Positions 26,401-33,446 of a stretch of DNA of 45,155 nucleotides are shown here, piece after piece (within the stretch, counting starts at the first letter, position 1; each line of letters starts with the position of its first letter). Source of the stretch: Verrucomicrobiales bacterium (GTDB lineage: Bacteria; Verrucomicrobiota; Verrucomicrobiia; Verrucomicrobiales; DEV007). The stretch lies in contig JAPYUT010000024.1 in NCBI GenBank assembly GCA_029940475.1, positions 1-45,155 on the forward strand, given 5' to 3'. A program made the position numbers and the translations under genes. Under the pieces are notes generated by a model. That model made no database searches. It was not told where the DNA came from and worked only from the letters and a program-made list of their open reading frames with translations.

Positions 26401-26466
26401 GAGCAGGTGCTGGAGCGCTTTTGCCTTGTGGCCCTTAACATGAATGAGTTCATGTTTATTGATTAA
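23434..26466 (+). CDS. PVC-type DUF1549/DUF1553 protein with haem-binding N-terminus (PSCyt1-PSCyt2-PSD1), copy 1
   Basis: 1010 aa. ATG 23434 chosen for its signal peptide ([20 protein letters not shown]); the frame from GTG 23245 adds 63 unlikely residues. Domains: PSCyt1 with haem motif C59VRCH63, DUF1549 about 175-400 ([35 protein letters not shown]) with a second CxxCH at C372ARCH376, then a helical insert and a jelly-roll module (about 470-615, with [20 protein letters not shown]), then DUF1553 to the end ([57 protein letters not shown]). Exported. Such proteins are a hallmark of Planctomycetes/Verrucomicrobia and nearly always travel with DUF1501 partners, as here 50 bp downstream. Electron-transfer or sugar-oxidation roles are proposed but not proven. 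Confidence 0.92.
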   Translation: [1010 protein letters not shown]

Positions 26467-26516
26467 CCGCGCTCGCCTGCAACAAAATTCCTTATTCAAC
26501 TAGAAAATCAGCTGTC

Positions 26517-27974
26517 ATGAAAATACCACGTAATACTTTTTGCGGGCAAACCCAGCGCCGTGAGTTCCTGCACACCGTCGGGGGAGGGTTTACCTCTCTG
26601 GCACTTACCGGGATGCTCGCAAGGGACGGATTCTTCGGGCAAAGCGCAGCTGCCGCCCCGGCAAATTCGCCGGTGGCTAAGCTGCAACCCTTACCGGGCA
26701 AGGCCAAGTCGGTCATTTTCCTCTTCATGTATGGCGGGCCGAGTCACATGGACACCTTTGATTACAAGCCGAAGCTTTACCCGTTGGATGGCCAGAGGAT
26801 TGACGTCAAGACCTTCGGGCGTGGCGGCAAGAAGAACAAGGGGCAGCGCGTGGTCGGGCCGAAGTGGGCATTCAAGCCATACGGAAAGTGCGGCAAGATG
26901 GTCTCCGATCTATTTCCTCACCTCGGGGGATGTGTAGATGACATGGCCTTTATCCATTCAATGACCGCTGATTCTCCGATTCATGGGTCGGCAATGCTGA
27001 TGATGAACAGCGGATCGGTGATCAGTGGCAAGCCTTCCCTGGGTTCCTGGGTGAATTATGGGCTTGGCACGGGCAATGACAACCTGCCTGGTTATGTCGT
27101 CATGCTTGATGGCAAAGGCGGCCCGATCTCGGGAGCCAAGAACTGGACCTCAGGTTATATGCCCGCCAGCTATCAGGGAACGGTTTTCCGCTCGCAGGGT
27201 GACCCGATCCTCAACCTGCAGCATGCCAAGGGCATGAAGGCTGCGGAGCAACGCCAGGTAATCACTTCCCTCAACCAGCTCAATGCGCAGCACCTTGCCG
27301 GACGGGAGGACAATAGCAACCTGAGTGCCCGCATAGCCAGCTACGAGCTTGCCTACAAGATGCAATCCGCTGCACCGGAGGCCATTGATGTCAATGCCGA
27401 GCCACAGCACGTCAAGGACCTCTATGGCCTGGACGGCTCGCGCACTGATGATTTTGCGCGCAAGTGTATTCTTGCCCGCCGTTTGGTTGAGCGAGACGTG
27501 CGTTTCATCCAGATTTATTCAGGGGGTGCGCACAATGACGCGAACTGGGATGCGCATGGCGACCTTGAGAAGAATCACAACTATCATGCCGGCAACACCG
27601 ACAAGCCGATAGCCGGCCTGTTGAAAGACCTCAAGCAGCGTGGCTTGCTTGATGAAACGCTGGTGGTGTGGGGTGGTGAATTTGGCCGTCAACCCACTGC
27701 GGAGTATGCCAAGGGCACCGGCAGGGATCATAACGCCTACGGTTTCACCATGTGGATGGCCGGCGGCGGCACCAAGGGCGGGGTGAGTGTCGGCCAGACA
27801 GACGAGCTGGGCAGCGCAGCGGTGGAAAACCGGTATCATGTGAGGAACCTGCATGCTACCGTGCTGCAGTTGATGGGGCTCGATCCCAATAACCTCAGTT
27901 ATTTCTATGGCGGGCTCAATCAGAAGCTTGTCGGGGTTGAAGGTGCTGAGTCGATTCACCAGATCATTGCATAG
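26517..27974 (+). CDS. DUF1501 protein (sulfatase-like fold), copy 1
   Basis: 485 aa with a twin-arginine-type leader: QRREFLHTVGGGFTSLALTG, arginines 14-15, so probably exported folded. DUF1501 markers: AKSVIFLFMYGGPSHMDTFD, VGPKWAFKPYGKCGKMVSDL, DDMAFIHSMTADSPIHGSAM, KCILARRLVERDVRFIQIYS, WDAHGDLEKNHNYHAGNTDK, TLVVWGGEFGRQPTAEYAKG and GRDHNAYGFTMWMAGGG. The conserved His/Asp sites match the alkaline-phosphatase/sulfatase metal pocket pattern. Activity is unknown. Directly downstream of the DUF1549/DUF1553 gene, with which it forms the usual pair; tilS follows 57 bp later. Confidence 0.93.
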   Translation: MKIPRNTFCGQTQRREFLHTVGGGFTSLALTGMLARDGFFGQSAAAAPANSPVAKLQPLPGKAKSVIFLFMYGGPSHMDTFDYKPKLYPLDGQRIDVKTFGRGGKKNKGQRVVGPKWAFKPYGKCGKMVSDLFPHLGGCVDDMAFIHSMTADSPIHGSAMLMMNSGSVISGKPSLGSWVNYGLGTGNDNLPGYVVMLDGKGGPISGAKNWTSGYMPASYQGTVFRSQGDPILNLQHAKGMKAAEQRQVITSLNQLNAQHLAGREDNSNLSARIASYELAYKMQSAAPEAIDVNAEPQHVKDLYGLDGSRTDDFARKCILARRLVERDVRFIQIYSGGAHNDANWDAHGDLEKNHNYHAGNTDKPIAGLLKDLKQRGLLDETLVVWGGEFGRQPTAEYAKGTGRDHNAYGFTMWMAGGGTKGGVSVGQTDELGSAAVENRYHVRNLHATVLQLMGLDPNNLSYFYGGLNQKLVGVEGAESIHQIIA

Positions 27975-28031
27975 CGGGGGGGAGTTCCCCGGCGTGCTGA
28001 TTGTGCCACCAGTGGATGGAGGCCGGGCGTG

Positions 28032-28976
28032 ATGCTGCCATCTTTGGCAAGCAGCGGGTTGGCGAAACGGCGGCGCTACCTTGTCGGCGTGTCAGGAGGC
28101 CGCGATTCGGTTGCGCTGTTGCACTGGTTGATAGAGGAAGGTTGCCAGGATCTCATTGTCTGTCATCTCAATCACGGATTGCGTGGCCGTGAGTCGGGTG
28201 CCGATGCTGCTTTCGTGAGGCGTCTGGCACAGCGGTATGGCCTCGTTTTCGAGACTGACAAGACATTGGTCAGGAAACTTGCCGTTGAGCGTGGGCTCTG
28301 CATGGAGGAGGCCGGCAGGGAGGCCAGGCTTGAGTTTTTCAAACGGGTGGGGCGCGATTACCGCTGTCGTCGAGTGGTTTTGGGGCATCATGCCGATGAT
28401 CAGGTGGAGACGGTGTTGATGAATCTTTTTCGCGGCACGGGAAATCTGGGCGGCATGCGAGCAAGCTCAGAAATTAAAATAAAAAACGGGCGACTGGAAC
28501 TCCTGCGTCCGCTGTTGAGGGTTTGGCGCACCGAGATAAATACTTACCTGGATGAGCGTGGTTTCCGGTTTCGCGAGGATGGCAGTAATGCCAGTGATGA
28601 TTTCCTGCGCAACCGCATACGCGCCAACCTTGTGCCCTGCCTCAAGAAGACCTTCCGTCGTGATGTCACCAAGGCTGTCGCCCGTGTTGCGGCCTTGGCG
28701 GCCGATGAGTCGGATCTTATGGATGCATTGGTTGCCGCTTGTGATGTTGCCGGCCGCATGGCCGGGGAATTGTCAGTATCGAAACTGCGCGATCTTGGAA
28801 TTGCCCTGCAACGGCGCGTCATCCTGGCCTGGTTGCGTGAACGGGGGGTGGCTGATGTGGGCTTCGAGGCGGTGGAGAGGGTGCGCTCAATGATTGATAA
28901 CGAGTCAATTGCAAAGATTAACCTGCCCGGTGATAAGCACGCCCGTCGTCGTCGGAAGGCCTTGTTTGTAGAGTAG
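28032..28976 (+). CDS. tilS: tRNA(Ile)-lysidine synthase
   Basis: Modifies C34 of the CAU-anticodon tRNA-Ile to lysidine using ATP and lysine; essential in most bacteria. The N-type ATP-pyrophosphatase P-loop is YLVGVSGGRDSVALLHWL near residues 16-33. Family motifs CHLNHGLRGRES, the HHADDQVET loop, NLFRGTGNLGGMR and RPLLRVWRTEINTYL follow, with DNASDDFLRNRIR-type sequence (SNASDDFLRNRIRANLVP). 314 aa: the core enzyme plus a short substrate-binding part, without the long C-terminal domain of Escherichia coli TilS. GGAGG at 28018-28022 is 9 bases before ATG 28032 and 6 before GTG 28029, so either start is possible. Confidence 0.94.
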   Translation: MLPSLASSGLAKRRRYLVGVSGGRDSVALLHWLIEEGCQDLIVCHLNHGLRGRESGADAAFVRRLAQRYGLVFETDKTLVRKLAVERGLCMEEAGREARLEFFKRVGRDYRCRRVVLGHHADDQVETVLMNLFRGTGNLGGMRASSEIKIKNGRLELLRPLLRVWRTEINTYLDERGFRFREDGSNASDDFLRNRIRANLVPCLKKTFRRDVTKAVARVAALAADESDLMDALVAACDVAGRMAGELSVSKLRDLGIALQRRVILAWLRERGVADVGFEAVERVRSMIDNESIAKINLPGDKHARRRRKALFVE

Positions 28977-28990
28977 CGATTCGCTTCCTG

Positions 28991-31093
28991 TTATTTAGCC
29001 GGCCAATCAAGGTGCCTGTGGAGGAAATCAAAGGTGCCCCGGGAATTGATGGTGTGCGGGCCGACAAACCATTCGATTTCGGTGTGCTCCCCGATGCCCA
29101 GCTTGGCCGAGTAAAGGTGACGAACCTTGGCGTATTCGTGGGCAACCATTTCATCCGGGGCAACACCGTCAAAGTGGCCGCGCTCAACCATGAAAGGGCG
29201 TGGGGCAATGAGCGCTGCCATCTCCGCGTAATTGAAAGTGCTGCCCAAATCCCATTCAAAAATTTCATACTCGCCGGTCCAGACGTAGCTGTAGCTGGAG
29301 CGCGTTGATGCGTTTTTCCATACCCATTCATTGAAATCCGCCGAGCAGATTGACAGGCAATAGTTTGAGACAAGAGGAGGAATCCGCATCGCGGACTTGC
29401 CACCGTAGGACAGGCCGTAGAAGCCGATGCGGTCGCGGTCGACAAAGTCGAGTGAACCGAGCCAGTCGGTCAGCTGTTGGTGCTGTGGCACCATCAGGGA
29501 GAACAAAGTCCTGCCAATGGCATTTGCCTTGAACTGCAGTGTACGAAACCGATCGCCAAAAATATAGAGGTTTTGTGGCGCAAAAGTGACAAAACCACGT
29601 TGGGCGAGGGTGGTCGTGAAGGCCTTGTAGTAGTGGTGGTCCTGTTGCCCGATGGTGGATTGCGGTCGACCCTCAAGCCCGTGCTGGCAAACCACTACCG
29701 GTCTTTTTTCCCCGGCCTTGATATCCTTGGGGACAACAAGGATGCCGTAGGTAAAGAGGCCGGATTCGCCACCGAAGACATCCAGCACAACCTCATAGTA
29801 GCGCAGGTCTTCGGTTTCCTTGAAAAGCCGGCTGCGCGGGTTGGCGGCAATGATCTTGTCATCGAAGCGGCCTATTACATCCTGTGCGAAGCGGTAGCGG
29901 TAAGCTTCGATGGTTGATTTGAATTTATCAATGGAAGAAGTGTCGAGTTCGGAGAAATAACGCCGTCGTGCGGCTGTGCTTTCGGCGAGCAGGTCCTGGT
30001 TGTGGTGGTCAATCTCCTCAAAGGCCCGCTTGCGCATGTCGGCAAGACCCTCAGTTGGAAGGGGCTTGCTGCCGTGGCGGTCGATTTTTTCCTGCGTGAA
30101 GTCATTGATGTCGCCAAGCTTGAGCCCGGCCCGGAGAGCCTCGGCATTGACTTGTAACCTGGTAAAGGCGGCGATCTTGCCGGGTTTTCCGCCGGTACCC
30201 GGCGGCACTGCAATCTCGACTGCGGGCGAGGGGTCGATGATCAGGGTGCGGGGGGCCACCAGGCGGGCAATCTCGGCATCGCCGAAGTGGTTTAACAGGC
30301 CGAAGACATTCCGGTAGGCGGGTTCGTTCCAGACCCGTTCCCTCGGGCCGAAGTGACCGATTACCCAGGCGCGGTTGACACGTTCATCGATTGCCGCGGC
30401 GTAAAGCGCGATCAGGCCGCCCTCACCGTCACCGCAGACAGCCACCTTTGCGGGCGCCCCGCCGCAGGCATCGATGATGGCAGAGACCTTCTGCACCTCG
30501 CAGGCAATCAGGTGCCACCCGAGCTCAAAGCCGCTGCGATAGAGAAATTCACGGTTGGTGATCTTGCGGTGCCGTGTTGCCCGGTCGATCAAGACGGGAA
30601 CGAACACGCGGTGGCCGCTGGCGGCCAGTATTTGTGGCCGGGCGGTCGTGGTGTAGCTGTCGGGGTCGGGCAGGTAAATGGTGGTCGCCCTGGTTTGCGG
30701 AGGTTCCAGCAGCAAGCCCTCAACCGCGACATCTCCAAAGGCAGCCACGCGGAATGGGCGGATGGTGTAGTCTTCATTGCGGGTGATGATTTCACCACTC
30801 CAGATTCGGGGATTTTGGACCCGGACATTATCGCGGACGCCAATCAAGACTTTCAGTGCCTCGCGGCGGGGAATTTCTGTTTTTTCCTTCCGCGCTTCCG
30901 TCGCCTCATTGATTTTTTCCAGCAGAAAAGAGTCCGCGGTATCAACCAGGCGTGCAGCGATGTCACCCTTCCAGTTCAAGGGAGCAGTGCCGGCCAGCGG
31001 TTCTGCGCTTGAAATTGAAACAGCACAGGCCAGTGTCAGCAGGATACTGCCACGAATTGGCCTGGCGTCTTTTGCCAGTGATAAAGTTTTCAT
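28991..31093 (-). CDS. exported tandem alpha/beta-hydrolase, second domain active-type, first domain degenerate
   Basis: 700 aa from ATG 31093 (frame open to 31126), with an N-terminal export signal around RGSILLTLACAVSISSAEP. Two alpha/beta-hydrolase halves. The first (about 90-330) has, at the nucleophile elbow, VAVCGDGEGGLIALYAA: Gly sits where the Ser of G-x-S-x-G should be, near residue 222. The second (about 400-700) has GFYGLSYGGKSAM with nucleophile Ser near 562 and the likely His in FVGPHTINSRG. A dienelactone-hydrolase or acetyl-xylan-esterase-like role is likely for the second half; the first may bind substrate or be structural. Converges with tilS across 14 bp. Confidence 0.8.
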   Translation of the reverse strand: MKTLSLAKDARPIRGSILLTLACAVSISSAEPLAGTAPLNWKGDIAARLVDTADSFLLEKINEATEARKEKTEIPRREALKVLIGVRDNVRVQNPRIWSGEIITRNEDYTIRPFRVAAFGDVAVEGLLLEPPQTRATTIYLPDPDSYTTTARPQILAASGHRVFVPVLIDRATRHRKITNREFLYRSGFELGWHLIACEVQKVSAIIDACGGAPAKVAVCGDGEGGLIALYAAAIDERVNRAWVIGHFGPRERVWNEPAYRNVFGLLNHFGDAEIARLVAPRTLIIDPSPAVEIAVPPGTGGKPGKIAAFTRLQVNAEALRAGLKLGDINDFTQEKIDRHGSKPLPTEGLADMRKRAFEEIDHHNQDLLAESTAARRRYFSELDTSSIDKFKSTIEAYRYRFAQDVIGRFDDKIIAANPRSRLFKETEDLRYYEVVLDVFGGESGLFTYGILVVPKDIKAGEKRPVVVCQHGLEGRPQSTIGQQDHHYYKAFTTTLAQRGFVTFAPQNLYIFGDRFRTLQFKANAIGRTLFSLMVPQHQQLTDWLGSLDFVDRDRIGFYGLSYGGKSAMRIPPLVSNYCLSICSADFNEWVWKNASTRSSYSYVWTGEYEIFEWDLGSTFNYAEMAALIAPRPFMVERGHFDGVAPDEMVAHEYAKVRHLYSAKLGIGEHTEIEWFVGPHTINSRGTFDFLHRHLDWPAK

Positions 31094-31232
31094 TAGCGCA
31101 GGTGGATTGGAGATTGCAACTGGCACCCAGGCGGATTAAGCGGGGTTTCCGGAAGGGTTAGGGGAGATGAGCCAAGGCATCCTGAAAAGCAAGAATTATC
31201 CGGCATGTTCACCCGCTCGTTTGATCATCAGT

Positions 31233-31898
31233 TTAACGGCCACCGTCACCAAGTTTCTCGTAGAGGTAGGCAAGCAGTTCAATCAGGGTGTTTTTCATGC
31301 CGGCACTTGATGACGCCCATTGCTCGGGGTCATAGCCTGTGGCAGGCAGGGCGATAATCCCGATTTCTAGATCTGTTCCAAAGACCTTGTCCATGACAGC
31401 ACGGCTGCGCCGGGCATGGACGTCAAGGGTCGCGAGGTCGAACCGGTCGGGGTGAATGTTTCTTTTTTCGAGTTCATTCTTCAGTTCCCGGGCGGCGGCG
31501 AAGGTGCGATTGCGCTGGTTGTGTGCTGCCGGGACAATATTGATTTTTGCTTCGGCAACACCGAGTGCCTGCAGTGTTGCAGCATTCATTTCACTGTAGG
31601 TCCTGTATCCTTTGGAAATATAGAACCCGCGGTCAAGCACCGGTCCGGTTAACCATACGGATTGGTAGGGTGAATCCCCGGCATTCATTATCTCCGCGAT
31701 GTCCTTCATTGAGTTGTCAGCCATCCATGATTCCACAACGAGCATTCTCGCGCCGGGGGCGCGTTGTGTCAGGGCCAGGAAGTCGTGAGATGAGAAAAAC
31801 AGCAAGCTCGCTGTTGTCAGCAGGGCACAGATGCCCGCCAGCAGGACGGGCCAGGTGGGCAGCCAAATGTGCCGCTTCTTGAACAGGCGCAGTTTCAT
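31233..31898 (-). CDS. DUF218 (YdcF/ElyC/SanA)-like membrane-anchored protein
   Basis: 221 aa. A basic cytoplasmic start (MKLRLFKKRHIWLPTW) and one membrane helix at about 15-36 are followed by a DUF218-like domain: ARMLVVESWMADNSMKDIAE, SVWLTGPVLDRGFYISKGYR, ATLQALGVAEAKINIVPAAH and NRTFAAARELKNELEKRN. Members of this family affect peptidoglycan precursor or envelope homeostasis in enterobacteria, but the reaction is unknown. The ATG overlaps the stop of the upstream HD-domain gene by 4 bp, so translation is coupled and the pair is an operon; the fit of this family to the HD protein is not explained. Confidence 0.75.
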   Translation of the reverse strand: MKLRLFKKRHIWLPTWPVLLAGICALLTTASLLFFSSHDFLALTQRAPGARMLVVESWMADNSMKDIAEIMNAGDSPYQSVWLTGPVLDRGFYISKGYRTYSEMNAATLQALGVAEAKINIVPAAHNQRNRTFAAARELKNELEKRNIHPDRFDLATLDVHARRSRAVMDKVFGTDLEIGIIALPATGYDPEQWASSSAGMKNTLIELLAYLYEKLGDGGR

Positions 31899-32935
31899 TC
31901 CTTGCCGCCCTCAAGCGGGTCAGCATTGCCGAGAGGTTGCACTATATTCGCCTGCAGTGCCCAAACCCTTTTTTGCACCCCGGATGAGAGTATTTCCTGC
32001 TCGCGATATCCGGTTGCAAACATTTCCAGCTTGGCGTCGATGTTATCAATATGGTGCAGCGCCATCGCCTCCGGCGTTTTCGGCAATACGGGTGACCCGA
32101 ATTCATGGCTGCCGTGGTGGGAGAGGATAAGGTGCATGAGGTGCAGGCGTGCCTTGTCACTCGGCGGATCGAGTATTTTCCAGTCGGCTTCCGCTTTGGT
32201 TTGCGCTTCCTTCCAAAGGGAGTTGGCAAGTTCGACACCGAAGGAAATATGACCCATGAGCTCGGCACCGAAATCATAAGGCATCTTGAAGCCTTTTTCC
32301 GGGTAACTGTTCTCCCACATCTTGCCGCAGTCGTGGAATAAGACGCCGGCGATCATGAGGTCCTGATTAAGGTCCCCATAGACGCTGCATACAGCTTTAG
32401 AGCATCGCATCATCTGGGCGACATGTTCCACCAGCCCGCCGCGCCGCGCGTGATGCAGGTTACGGGCACCACCACTGCGCTTGAAACGATCTGTGAATTT
32501 ATCCAGGAACAGTTTGCAAACCGCCTTAAAGCGCGGATCGGAAAGTTCACTGCAGCTTGACTCAATGTAGGTGTAATCGGCAGCCTGCTTGGTACGGGTT
32601 GCCTCGTCACCGGCAAGAACCCCGGCAATCTCCTCATCCTGCAGCGAACGCAGTTCACAGTCCCGGGCATCCAGGCCGTAGTCGTTGACTGACCAAAGCC
32701 CCCTGGCACACACCCAGTCCTCTTCCTGCAGGGCTTCCGCTTTGGAAAATCCCGGGGAATCCTGCCAGACCTTGATCTTGATGGTTCCTCCCGAGTCGGC
32801 CAGCATGACTTCAAAATAGGGTTTTCCACCTCGGGTTTCCCTGTTTTCCGAGGCTGCAACCTGTGCGTGCACTGCATATTCTCCGGGGTTGGCGGCAGCC
32901 AGTGATTTCAGTGCGGTGATTGAGAGCGTTTCCAT
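31895..32935 (-). CDS. YhaM-like 3'-5' exoribonuclease: OB fold plus HD domain
   Basis: 346 aa, cytoplasmic. Residues about 15-105 form an OB-fold nucleic-acid-binding domain (YFEVMLADSGGTIKIKVWQD). The HD hydrolase domain at about 160-310 has the metal ligands in order: NLHHARRGGLVEHVAQM, LMIAGVLFHDCGKMWE, GHISFGVELAN, ILSHHGSHEFGSPVLP and ALHHIDNIDAKLEMF. This is the order of Bacillus YhaM/staphylococcal Cbf1, which degrade RNA and single-stranded DNA 3' to 5'. First gene of an operon with the DUF218-like gene (4-bp overlap). Divergent from the small membrane gene and uvrB. I am confident of the family; the exact substrate is not visible. Confidence 0.87.
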   Translation of the reverse strand: METLSITALKSLAAANPGEYAVHAQVAASENRETRGGKPYFEVMLADSGGTIKIKVWQDSPGFSKAEALQEEDWVCARGLWSVNDYGLDARDCELRSLQDEEIAGVLAGDEATRTKQAADYTYIESSCSELSDPRFKAVCKLFLDKFTDRFKRSGGARNLHHARRGGLVEHVAQMMRCSKAVCSVYGDLNQDLMIAGVLFHDCGKMWENSYPEKGFKMPYDFGAELMGHISFGVELANSLWKEAQTKAEADWKILDPPSDKARLHLMHLILSHHGSHEFGSPVLPKTPEAMALHHIDNIDAKLEMFATGYREQEILSSGVQKRVWALQANIVQPLGNADPLEGGKE

Positions 32936-33069
32936 ATCCTACGTTATTTAAAGACACCAGTTTTGGCAGCACGTCAGGGTTTTTCACTCAACAATTATTA
33001 GAATATACTAGATGTTTCATAAAATTAATGATTTATTGCCACCCGATTTTTACTTAAAGACAAACAGCG

Positions 33070-33192
33070 ATGGATATTCAATGGCTTCAAGTGTGTGCCT
33101 GTGTCGCCGGGCTCGCGATTCCGGTTGTGGTTCTGGTGCTTGCCGCTGCGGATACAGCGCGTGCTGAAAAGGGGCGGATTAACCAGGGGTAA
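33070..33192 (+). CDS. small single-pass membrane protein, 40 aa
   Basis: Product begins MDIQWLQVCACVAGLAIPVV and has one strongly hydrophobic helix (residues about 8-26) followed by a short basic tail (TARAEKGRINQG). Ends 5 bp before the zinc-ribbon gene. Composition and spacing favour a real gene; no family is recognised and no Shine-Dalgarno sequence is obvious. Confidence 0.5.
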   Translation: MDIQWLQVCACVAGLAIPVVVLVLAAADTARAEKGRINQG

Positions 33193-33197
33193 ACGGG

Positions 33198-33380
33198 GTG
33201 GAAATTCCCGAGGTAATCACCTGCGTTGATTGTGGCCAGAAGGCACACCGCATGACGCATGAGCCGGAGTTCGGCTTTAGTCCCGGTGACTGGGTTGCTT
33301 ATCGCTGTTCCGGGTGTGGCGACCGATGGGATATGGAAGTTGGCGATAACGATCAGGAATCACACGGAGAGAACGGTTAA
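33198..33380 (+). CDS. small zinc-ribbon protein, 60 aa
   Basis: Two CxxC knuckles (ITCVDCGQKAHRM near 8-20 and YRCSGCGDRWDMEV near 34-47) separated by about 24 residues, typical of a zinc ribbon that binds one zinc ion by four cysteines. The C-terminal tail is acidic and hydrophilic. GTG start 5 bp after the small membrane gene and 66 bp before uvrB, all on one strand. Zinc ribbons of this size may regulate or bind nucleic acid or be structural; partner unknown. Confidence 0.7.
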   Translation: MEIPEVITCVDCGQKAHRMTHEPEFGFSPGDWVAYRCSGCGDRWDMEVGDNDQESHGENG

Positions 33381-33446
33381 GGGAGCTCCGCATGGTTATT
33401 AGCTGCTACTTGTGATTTTGCCTCTCCCGTGGTTGGTAATGGGTGA

